Shown here: one piece after another, positions 14,625 through 20,387 of the stretch
Numbering within the stretch: the first letter of the stretch is position 1
How the letters are laid out: each line of letters starts with the position of its first letter
Origin: Thalassospiraceae bacterium
GTDB lineage: Bacteria > Pseudomonadota > Alphaproteobacteria > Rhodospirillales > Magnetovibrionaceae
Assembly: GCA_030638205.1 (NCBI GenBank)
Contig: DAOWFB010000092.1
Span: forward strand, 1 to 20,387
Reading direction: 5' to 3'
DNA length: 20,387 nt
Notes under the pieces: generated by a model
Databases searched by the model: none
Seen by the model: the letters and a program-made list of their open reading frames with translations, nothing else
Told to the model about the DNA's origin: nothing
Translations under genes and position numbers: made by a program

Positions 14625-15926
14625 TTATTTATTCTCCTTATTGGCCCTTAGCTTTGCCCAATATTCAATACGCTTTTTAATTTCACGTTCAAAACCAATA
14701 TTTTTTGGCGAATAATAATTCGTCCGCGCCATATCGTCGGGAAAATAATTCTGCCCGGAAAACCCATCGGCCGCATCGTGATCATATTCGTATCCTTTGG
14801 AATAACCCAAATCTTTCATCATTTTGGTTGGTGCATTTAATATGTGCATTGGCGGCACCAATGACCCGGTTTGCCTTGCTTCCATCCGTGATGATTTTTC
14901 AGCCCGATAGGCAGCATTGGATTTTGGCGCGGTTCCAAGATAAATAATACACTGCACCAAAGCCAGTTCACCTTCGGGGCTGCCAAGACGATCAAATGCA
15001 TCCCATGCCGCATTTGCCTGCACCAATGCATTAGGATCGGCCAAGCCTATGTCCTCCACAGCAAAACGCACAAGCCTGCGGGCAATATAATTGGGGTCTT
15101 CACCACCGGATATCATTCGGGCGAACCAGTAAAGCGCAGCATCGGTATCCGAACCACGAAGCGATTTATGCAATGCGGAAATAAGGTTGTAATGACCTTC
15201 CTGCGATTTATCATAAAGCGGCATACGTTGCTGTACGACGCGGGCAAGATCATTGGTTGAAAGCAGCTTTGCGTTATTATCGGTGTTAAGGGCCAAAATT
15301 TCTTCGGCCATATTTAAAAGATAGCGGCCATCGCCATCGGCCATGGCACGCAATGCGGCACGGGCTTCAGGCTCAAGCGGCATATCTTTGCCCATCTCGA
15401 CTTCCCCACGCTGGATAAGCTCTTCTAGGGCATTGTCATCAAGTCGATTAAGAACCAATACCTGCGTGCGTGACAAAAGCGCTGCGTTAAGCTCGAACGA
15501 TGGATTTTCGGTTGTGGCACCAACAAGTATCACCGTTCCATCTTCGACATAGGGCAAAAAACCATCTTGCTGGGCGCGATTAAAGCGGTGGATTTCATCT
15601 ATGAATAACAACGTACCCTGCCCGGCCATTCGTCTGTTTTTTGCCGCATCAAAAATTTTGCGCAAATCTGCCACACCGGAAAACACCGCCGACAATGGTT
15701 CGAAATGAAGATCGGTATGTTCGGCCAACAATCTGGCGATGGTTGTTTTTCCGGTTCCGGGCGGGCCCCACAATATCATTGATGAAAGCCTGTCGCCTGC
15801 AACCATTCGCCCAATTGGTCTGTCGGTAGCCAATAAATGGCTTTGTCCGACCACAGTTTCAAGCGAGGTTGGGCGCAGACTATCAGCCAACGGACGCGGC
15901 GCATGGCTTTCAAAAAGAGAGGTCAT
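14625..15926 (-). CDS. rarA: Replication-associated recombination protein RarA (MgsA)
   Basis: A 433-residue AAA+ ATPase acting at stalled replication forks and related to the clamp loader and Werner-interacting protein 1. Signatures: RPTSLETVVGQSHLL at 18-32, Walker A GPPGTGKT (54-61), Walker B LLFIDE (106-111) followed by IHRFN, sensor 1 GATTENPSF (136-144), and an arginine-finger region LLSRTQV. The C-terminal tetramerisation region contains SALHKSLRGSDTDAALYW, ISGGEDPNYIARRL and PSDMA-like NAPTKMMKDLGYSKGYEYDHD. Length is normal. Its ATG overlaps the protease stop by four bases (ATGA, 15923-15926), indicating coupling. Confidence 0.96.
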   Translation of the reverse strand: MTSLFESHAPRPLADSLRPTSLETVVGQSHLLATDRPIGRMVAGDRLSSMILWGPPGTGKTTIARLLAEHTDLHFEPLSAVFSGVADLRKIFDAAKNRRMAGQGTLLFIDEIHRFNRAQQDGFLPYVEDGTVILVGATTENPSFELNAALLSRTQVLVLNRLDDNALEELIQRGEVEMGKDMPLEPEARAALRAMADGDGRYLLNMAEEILALNTDNNAKLLSTNDLARVVQQRMPLYDKSQEGHYNLISALHKSLRGSDTDAALYWFARMISGGEDPNYIARRLVRFAVEDIGLADPNALVQANAAWDAFDRLGSPEGELALVQCIIYLGTAPKSNAAYRAEKSSRMEARQTGSLVPPMHILNAPTKMMKDLGYSKGYEYDHDAADGFSGQNYFPDDMARTNYYSPKNIGFEREIKKRIEYWAKLRANKENK

Positions 15927-17362
15927 GATTTTATCGCCATGCTCATTTTACGACCACCACGATCAATGGTAATTCGCCAAAGCTTGCTAGGTGTTTTCAA
16001 AATACGCATAAGCCCGGATACACTTGAGACAGACTGGCCGTTAATCTCTTTAAATATATCACCTGAAGCAAAGCCAAACCTAGACGCATTAGAGTTTTTG
16101 ATAATTTTTAGGATTATAACGCCATTAATATTATTCATGGACAGCCCCAGTTCATCGGCCAGTGCCGGCGAAAGGTTTGCCGTCAACGCACCGGCAACCG
16201 GGCTGCGTCCTTTTAAAATTGTTTCATTTTTAGCAGGAATTTCCGGTGGAGCTTCCAGTGGCAGTGCAATATTTTGGGTTTTACGGTTACGCCAAACGGA
16301 AAGATCTACGCTTCCCCCGGGTGAAAGTGTTGCGATACGAAAGCGCAGGTCTTGCGGGTTCTGAACCTCGTGGCCGCCCATGTTCAACACTACATCGCCA
16401 CGTATAATTCCTGCACGCTTGGCAGGGCCGTTATCAAACACATTGGTAATCATAACCCCAACAGGTCTATCCAGACCTATGTTTCTGGCTATGTCTGCGG
16501 TTACGCCATGGCCTGATGCACCAAACCATGGGCGAACTGCGCGCCCGCCAGTTTGTATTGCGCGAACCACCGAGCTAACCATATTTGATGGAATGGCAAA
16601 ACCAATTCCCATGGATCCGCCTGATTTTGAAAATATCGCCGTGTTAATACCAATCAGTTTTCCATCCATGCCAATAAGCGCACCGCCTGAATTACCGGGG
16701 TTAATGGCGGCGTCTGTTTGAATGAACGAGCCCAGATCAGAAACCCCAATCTGGGTACGCGCCAGCGCCGAAACAATACCGCTGGTCACTGTCTGGCCAA
16801 CACCAAACGGATTACCAATCGCCAGCACTAAATCGCCTACTTCTAGGTTGTCAGAATTATTTAACTCAAGAAATGAAAAATCTTTACCTGCATTTTTAAT
16901 CTTCAATACCGCAAGATCAGTGCGTTCGTCTTTGCCGACAATTATAGCCTCAAATTCGCGCCTATCGGAAAGAACAACCTTTATCTCTTCGGCGCCCTCA
17001 ATAACATGGTGATTGGTTACGATAGTGCCATCAGACGAAACTATTACCCCGGAGCCAAGCGAATTTTGAACCTTCTTTTTTGCCCCCGGAACAGAACGAC
17101 GAATTTGTCCGCCAAAAAATTGCTGAAAAAATGGATCGTTAAATAAAGGGGCAAACCTTCTAACATTAACTGTTTTTGCTGTGTAAATATTTACAACCGC
17201 AGGTGCGGCACCGCGTACCAATGGGGCATATGAAAGATGTAGCTGGGCATTGCCTGCGGGAACGGTTTTATTGCCGGTGCTTTGGGCCACGGCAACAGAA
17301 GATTCTAAGAAAACGGCAATAACCGCCGCCAACACAAACATATGTTTTGCAAAAACCCGCAT
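15923..17362 (-). CDS. Periplasmic HtrA/Do-family serine protease with two PDZ domains
   Basis: A 479-residue DegP/DegQ-type protease. Residues 1-26 are a signal peptide ending VAVAQ. The protease domain shows VTNHHVIEG with catalytic His119, ERTDLAVLKIK with Asp149 and NPGNSGGALIG with Ser225, a complete triad. A Phe-rich LA-loop (APLFNDPFFQQFFGG, 71-85) resembles DegP/DegQ. PDZ1 covers about 280-370 (RPWFGASG, VMITNVFDNGPAKRAGIIRGDVV) and PDZ2 about 395-475 (GVIILKIIKNSNASRFGFASGDI). It degrades or refolds misfolded envelope proteins. Which of DegP, DegQ or DegS-like it corresponds to cannot be fixed from sequence. It heads the run to rarA, crcB, rluC and perhaps the two-component genes. 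Confidence 0.95.
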   Translation of the reverse strand: MRVFAKHMFVLAAVIAVFLESSVAVAQSTGNKTVPAGNAQLHLSYAPLVRGAAPAVVNIYTAKTVNVRRFAPLFNDPFFQQFFGGQIRRSVPGAKKKVQNSLGSGVIVSSDGTIVTNHHVIEGAEEIKVVLSDRREFEAIIVGKDERTDLAVLKIKNAGKDFSFLELNNSDNLEVGDLVLAIGNPFGVGQTVTSGIVSALARTQIGVSDLGSFIQTDAAINPGNSGGALIGMDGKLIGINTAIFSKSGGSMGIGFAIPSNMVSSVVRAIQTGGRAVRPWFGASGHGVTADIARNIGLDRPVGVMITNVFDNGPAKRAGIIRGDVVLNMGGHEVQNPQDLRFRIATLSPGGSVDLSVWRNRKTQNIALPLEAPPEIPAKNETILKGRSPVAGALTANLSPALADELGLSMNNINGVIILKIIKNSNASRFGFASGDIFKEINGQSVSSVSGLMRILKTPSKLWRITIDRGGRKMSMAIKS

Positions 17363-17395
17363 GACGGCCCCAAGTTCCTTTAATGATTAAATTTG

Positions 17396-17401
17396 AGTAT
17401 A
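17396..17401 (-). promoter_or_regulatory. Possible -10 of the protease operon
   Basis: TATACT (five of six matches to the sigma70 -10) stands 33 bases before the protease ATG and just after the rplQ terminator. No good -35 is present at 16-18 bases; the T tract of the terminator occupies that spacing. The position argues for a promoter here, the sequence alone only weakly so. AAAGGA about 13 bases before the ATG is the likely ribosome site. Confidence 0.4.
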
Positions 17402-17411
17402 GCACCTGAAT

Positions 17412-17446
17412 AAAAAAAGGGGCAGCCCTTGAAAGCCGCCCCTTTT
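17412..17446 (-). terminator. Rho-independent terminator of the alpha operon
   Basis: AAAAGGGGC (17415-17423) and GCCCCTTTT (17438-17446) form an exact 9-bp stem, and on the minus strand it is followed by seven T (17412-17418). It lies 24 bases past the rplQ stop and separates the ribosomal transcript from the protease operon. Confidence 0.92.
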
Positions 17447-17470
17447 AAAGTCTTTAAATCAAAAGCTGCC

Positions 17471-17899
17471 CTACTCGGCTTTGGCTTCCTCTGCCATACG
17501 CGCTGCTTCACGAGCATGATCGTCCTTGCCTTTTGCTTCGACGTCACGTTCAACCAATTCAATGATTGCCATGGGTGCGGCATCGCCATAGCGAAAGCCT
17601 GCTTTTAATACGCGGGTGTAACCGCCGGGACGGGCCTTGTAACGGCCAGCCAGAACGTTGAACAATTTTGCCACCGCAGCTTCGTCGCGCAAAAACGAAA
17701 ATGCCTGACGACGGGCATGAAGACTGCCTTTTTTGCCAAGGGTAATCATTTTGTCGGCAATGCGACGCATTTCTTTTGCCTTGGGCAATGTTGTGGTGAT
17801 TTGCTCATGGGTCAGAAGCGAAGCCGCCATGTTTGAAAACATAGCCTTACGGTGGCTGCTGGTCCGGTTGAGTTTACGTAAACCTTTTCTGTGACGCAT
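17471..17899 (-). CDS. rplQ: 50S ribosomal protein L17
   Basis: A 142-residue ribosomal protein beginning MRHRKGLRKLNRTSSHRKAM, the invariant L17 start, followed by LLTHEQITTTLPKAKEMRRIADKMITLGKKG and VLAGRYKARPGGYTRVLKAGFRYGDAAPMAIIELV. It binds near the peptide exit tunnel of the large subunit. The basic, Ala/Glu-rich tail after about residue 122 (EAKGKDDHAREAARMAEEAKAE) is longer than in E. coli (127 residues) as is common in alphaproteobacteria. AAGGAG ahead of the ATG gives a strong ribosome site. It is 124 bases beyond rpoA, an unusually wide gap for this pair. Confidence 0.98.
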   Translation of the reverse strand: MRHRKGLRKLNRTSSHRKAMFSNMAASLLTHEQITTTLPKAKEMRRIADKMITLGKKGSLHARRQAFSFLRDEAAVAKLFNVLAGRYKARPGGYTRVLKAGFRYGDAAPMAIIELVERDVEAKGKDDHAREAARMAEEAKAE

Positions 17900-17987
17900 T
17901 ATGCGGTCTCCTTTTCGCTTCTGATCTCGCTCACGAAATCGATTTCAAAGCCCGGCGCCCATAAATATTTTTGGTACGCAAGGTGCA

Positions 17988-18002
17988 GGTCAACACTTGA
18001 CC
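17988..18002. promoter_or_regulatory. Perfect inverted repeat in the rpoA-rplQ gap
   Basis: GGTCAA-CAC-TTGACC is an exact 6-bp palindrome with a 3-base centre, 88 bases upstream of the rplQ start. On the minus strand TTGACC could be a -35, with AATATT 18 bases on as a modest -10, so it may mark an internal rplQ promoter or an operator. The plus strand contains CACTTGACCC (17994-18003), also found upstream of the HAD gene. Confidence 0.4.
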
Positions 18003-18023
18003 CGACTTTTTAAATTGTTTTGC

Positions 18024-19043
18024 CTAGAACGGTTCTTCTAGACGTTTGGCCATATCTTCGATGTTTTCAGGTGGCCATTCGGCAATGTCCATGCCCAAAT
18101 GCAGACCCATCTGTGTAAGCACTTCCTTAATTTCGTTCAAGGATTTGCGTCCAAAGTTAGGTGTGCGAAGCATGTCGCCTTCGGATTTTTGCACCAAATC
18201 ACCAATGTAAATGATGTTGTCGTTCTTGAGGCAGTTTGCCGAACGAACCGAAAGCTCCAATTCGTCAACCTTGCGCAGAAGGTTTTTGTTGAACGGTAAT
18301 TCTTCATAACGTTCTTCTTCTGCTTTTGCGGCAACCGGCTCTTCAAAGTTGATAAACAAACGAAGTTGTTCGGTCAGGATGCGACCAGCCAATGCAACTG
18401 CATCTTCGGGCGCTATCGAACCGTTGGTGACTACTTCCATGGTCAATTTATCAAGATCGGTCTGTTGACCAACACGGGTGTTTTCAACCTTGTAGCTTAC
18501 TTTGCGTACGGGTGAGAAAACCGCATCGATGGGGATAAGCCCAATTGGCGGGTCTTCGGGGCGGTTTTCAGAAGCCGCAACATAACCCTTGCCGGTATCA
18601 ACCGTGAATTCCATATGCAGTTTCGATCCTTGATCAAGATGGCAAAGAACCATATCTGGATCCATCACTTCAAGATCAGGCCCGGTTTCGATTTGCCCGG
18701 CGGTGACTTCGCCCGGGGTATCGACGGTCAAGGTCATCTTTTTCTTGCCTTCGGAATGTGCCTTCAGGCCCATCGCCTTGATATTAAGAATGATGTCGGT
18801 TACGTCTTCGCGAACGCCCGGAACAGATGAGAATTCATGCAAAACACCGTCTATCTGAACGGCTGTAACAGCGCCGCCACGAAGCGATGAAAGCAAAACG
18901 CGACGAAGCGCGTTGCCTAGTGTTAGACCAAATCCGCGCTCAAGCGGTTCTGCAACAATAGTGGCCTGACGTCCGGGGAAATTTCCCGAAACAACATCCA
19001 GTTTCGTAGGTTTGATCAGTTCTTGCCAATTTTTCTGAATCAC
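18024..19043 (-). CDS. rpoA: DNA-directed RNA polymerase subunit alpha
   Basis: A 339-residue alpha subunit; its dimer scaffolds RNA polymerase. The N-terminal domain has GFGLTLGNALRRVLLSSLRGGAVT (37-60) and EFSSVPGVREDVTDIILNIK (70-89), the beta/beta' contact region. A charged linker about 238-255 (AAKAEEERYEELPFNKN) leads to the C-terminal domain with RSANCLKNDNIIYIGDLVQ (267-285), which carries the DNA- and activator-contacting arginine, then TPNFGRKSLNEIKEVL. The start codon is GTG at 19043 (complement of CAC 19041-19043), with AAGGAC about nine bases upstream. Order rpsM-rpsK-rpoA-rplQ is the standard alpha operon without rpsD, the usual alphaproteobacterial form. Confidence 0.98.
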   Translation of the reverse strand: MIQKNWQELIKPTKLDVVSGNFPGRQATIVAEPLERGFGLTLGNALRRVLLSSLRGGAVTAVQIDGVLHEFSSVPGVREDVTDIILNIKAMGLKAHSEGKKKMTLTVDTPGEVTAGQIETGPDLEVMDPDMVLCHLDQGSKLHMEFTVDTGKGYVAASENRPEDPPIGLIPIDAVFSPVRKVSYKVENTRVGQQTDLDKLTMEVVTNGSIAPEDAVALAGRILTEQLRLFINFEEPVAAKAEEERYEELPFNKNLLRKVDELELSVRSANCLKNDNIIYIGDLVQKSEGDMLRTPNFGRKSLNEIKEVLTQMGLHLGMDIAEWPPENIEDMAKRLEEPF

Positions 19044-19078
19044 GGGTTGCGTCCTTACGTCTGCAAATTACGTTAAAT

Positions 19079-19148
19079 GGCTCTCAAAAAGAGCCCCGTA
19101 CTAATAAATCCGGCTATTGCCGGGGAAATTCAATCCCGAATGTTCGGG
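19079..19148 (-). other. Three tandem hairpins in the rpsK-rpoA gap
   Basis: Three short inverted repeats lie in a row in the 116-base gap: CCCGA...TCGGG (19135-19139 with 19144-19148), CCGGC-TATT-GCCGG (19110-19123) and GGCTCT-CAAAA-AGAGCC (19079-19095). None is followed by a T tract on the minus strand, so they are not simple terminators. They may be processing or stability elements, or a regulatory leader for rpoA. Confidence 0.5.
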
Positions 19149-19159
19149 GGGTCCTTAGA

Positions 19160-19549
19160 TTAAACGCGACGGCGTTTCCTTGGACGGCAGCCGTTGTGCG
19201 GTATCGGGGTTACGTCACGAATGGACGTTATGGTGAACCCGACAGCCTGCAACGCACGAAGCGCTGACTCGCGGCCTGAACCAGGGCCCTTTACCTCAAC
19301 CTCAAGGGTCTGCATTCCATGTTCTTGTGCTTTTTTACCAGCATCCTCTGCCGCCATCTGCGCAGCATAAGGGGTTGATTTGCGCGAGCCCTTAAAGCCC
19401 TGAACGCCAGCTGACGACCATGCAATAGTATTTCCCTGCGCATCAGAGATAGTAATCATGGTGTTATTAAAGGTGGCGTTTACGTGGGCAATGCCAGAAA
19501 CGATGTTCTTGCGCTCACGACGACGGGGGCGGGTAGTTGCCTTGGCCAT
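19160..19549 (-). CDS. rpsK: 30S ribosomal protein S11
   Basis: A 129-residue small-subunit platform protein. Recognisable S11 stretches: KNIVSGIAHVNATFNNTMIT (14-33), GNTIAWSSAGVQGFKGSRKSTPYAAQ (43-68), EVEVKGPGSGRESALRALQAVGF and the C-terminal DVTPIPHNGCRPRKRRRV. It helps form the mRNA exit region of the 30S subunit with S7 and S18. AAGGA nine bases before the ATG is a strong ribosome site. It follows rpsM after 19 bases. Confidence 0.99.
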   Translation of the reverse strand: MAKATTRPRRRERKNIVSGIAHVNATFNNTMITISDAQGNTIAWSSAGVQGFKGSRKSTPYAAQMAAEDAGKKAQEHGMQTLEVEVKGPGSGRESALRALQAVGFTITSIRDVTPIPHNGCRPRKRRRV

Positions 19550-19568
19550 TATTACTTTTCCTTAAAGG

Positions 19569-19937
19569 TTATTTCTTCTTGCCGGCAATCGCTTTGGCGG
19601 GACCTTTGCGAGTGCGTGCGTTTGTATGGGTGCGTTGCCCGCGAACCGGCAAACCACGACGATGGCGAAGGCCGCGGTAACAACCGAGATCCATCAACCT
19701 TTTTATATTCATTGCGACTTCACGGCGAAGGTCGCCTTCTACCTGATGGTCGCCATCAATAGCTTCGCGGATGTTAATAACCTCCGCATCGGTGAGATCG
19801 CTCACCCGGCGATCCATTGGGATGCCAACTTTTTCACAGATAGCAACGGCCTTTGTACGGCCAATACCATGGATATATGTCAATGCGATTGATACCCGTT
19901 TAGCAGTTGGGATATTTACGCCAGCGATTCGAGCCAA
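19569..19937 (-). CDS. rpsM: 30S ribosomal protein S13 (TTG start)
   Basis: A 122-residue protein of the 30S head that contacts the P-site tRNA and bridges to the 50S subunit. It begins MARIAGVNIPTAKRVSIALTYIHGIG and ends RHRRGLPVRGQRTHTNARTRKGPAKAIAGKKK, both diagnostic for S13. The start codon is TTG (complement of CAA at 19935-19937) with the strong ribosome site AAGGAG eight bases ahead. The frame is closed by TAA just upstream, so no ATG alternative exists. A rare start in a very highly expressed gene is uncommon. It is the first gene after a perfect-consensus promoter. Confidence 0.98.
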   Translation of the reverse strand: MARIAGVNIPTAKRVSIALTYIHGIGRTKAVAICEKVGIPMDRRVSDLTDAEVINIREAIDGDHQVEGDLRREVAMNIKRLMDLGCYRGLRHRRGLPVRGQRTHTNARTRKGPAKAIAGKKK

Positions 19938-20002
19938 AGCCGATTCTCCTTAAACACTGTTTTCAAACGAAAATCTCGTTGTCAAGGGGGTTGAGATGGC
20001 GG

Positions 20003-20030
20003 ATTATATGCACTTCAAGCCACCTGTCAA
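20003..20030 (-). promoter_or_regulatory. Perfect-consensus sigma70 promoter for rpsM-rpsK-rpoA-rplQ
   Basis: On the minus strand TTGACA (complement of 20025-20030), 16 bases, then TATAAT (complement of 20003-20008): both hexamers match the sigma70 consensus at all positions. It begins ten bases after the adk stop and would start transcription near 19996, leaving an untranslated leader of about 60 bases with a small AACGA/TCGTT hairpin (19966-19980) before the ribosome site. Confidence 0.8.
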
Positions 20031-20039
20031 CACGTCTCT

Positions 20040-20387
20040 TCAACCTAAGATTTCCTCCAATTGACGGGTTACGGCGTCTATTTCTGCCATTCCGTCAACA
20101 CTCTTTAAAACGCCCTTTTTGCCGTAATATTCGGCTATGGGGGCCGTCTGTTCGTGGTACGCCTTTAATCTAGAACGTACCGTTTCTTCGTTATCATCTG
20201 CCCTGCGGGTGAATTCTGTAGCACCGCATTTGTCACAAACGCCTTCTTTTTCAGGCACTTGGAACTTGTCGTGGAACCCTGCCCCACATTTAGAGCAGGT
20301 ATAGCGCCCACAGATGCGCTCAATCATGGCTTCATCGTCCACGGTCAGCTCAATCACGAAATCCATGTTGATGGATTTGTCAGAAAG
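20040..20387 (-). CDS. adk: Adenylate kinase, C-terminal part (cut by window edge)
   Basis: The frame enters at the window end and runs 115 residues to a TGA at 20040; homology begins at once (LSDKSINMDFVIELTVDDE), so the first roughly 100 residues, with the P loop, lie outside. Adenylate kinase interconverts 2 ADP with ATP and AMP in the cytoplasm. Visible parts: ICGRYTC entering the LID, a Cys4 zinc site CSKC and CDKC, then RADDNEETVRSRLKAYHEQTAPIAEYY, which holds the nucleotide-binding arginines. The zinc-type LID is the long form. Position between secY (expected beyond the edge) and rpsM is the usual order in this group. Confidence 0.96.
   Translation of the reverse strand, partial: LSDKSINMDFVIELTVDDEAMIERICGRYTCSKCGAGFHDKFQVPEKEGVCDKCGATEFTRRADDNEETVRSRLKAYHEQTAPIAEYYGKKGVLKSVDGMAEIDAVTRQLEEILG

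Overview
The window is part of an alphaproteobacterial chromosome, probably from a Rhodospirillales-like or neighbouring lineage. The placement is inferred from gene content: an ATP12-type F1-ATPase assembly chaperone, which is essentially limited to alphaproteobacteria and mitochondria; a propionyl-CoA carboxylase cluster; and the string rpsM-rpsK-rpoA-rplQ-degP/Q-rarA-crcB-rluC-HAD-ATP12, much of which is a familiar alphaproteobacterial order. By eye the DNA is of moderate GC, with A/T-rich intergenic stretches. No phage, transposon, integrase or CRISPR sequence was seen.

Layout. (1) 1-746, minus strand: the 5' half of mgtE, preceded by tRNA-Leu(GAG) and its terminator. (2) 881-1588, plus strand: lipB, which converges on the next block. 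(3) 1595-5895, minus strand: a tight operon pccB - 82-residue two-TM protein - pccA - divergent acylphosphatase-fold protein. (4) 6056-7485, plus strand: an FkbM-type methyltransferase and the septation protein YciB/IspZ. (5) 7486-10730, minus strand: a HAD phosphatase, an AsmA-family protein and ATP12, the last two overlapping by ATGA. (6) 10731-11590, minus strand: a 317-base non-coding stretch with a very structured RNA candidate and a strong terminator, then a small exported protein of unknown function. (7) 11588-17362, minus strand: a tightly spaced series degP/Q-like protease - rarA - crcB - rluC - response regulator - sensor kinase. (8) 17471-20387, minus strand: the alpha operon adk(partial)-rpsM-rpsK-rpoA-rplQ, with a perfect-consensus sigma70 promoter between adk and rpsM and a classic terminator after rplQ.

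How the genes relate. Most of the window is housekeeping: translation and transcription core, 23S rRNA modification, replication-fork repair, periplasmic quality control, fluoride export, lipoylation, ATP synthase assembly and propionyl-CoA metabolism. The part that stands out is 10864-13204. A two-component system whose kinase has almost no periplasmic domain and no room for HAMP sits between rluC and the HAD gene. Immediately downstream is an exported 141-residue protein whose promoter region carries two exact 7-bp direct repeats at 11-bp period, the arrangement bound by OmpR/PhoB-family regulators. After that comes a roughly 145-nt region folding into two long hairpins plus a terminator. 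I infer a small self-contained regulatory module (sensor, regulator, exported effector, possible sRNA) placed within a conserved gene string. A second item is the PCC operon, which carries a membrane protein and an acylphosphatase-like protein that seems to have lost the catalytic arginine.
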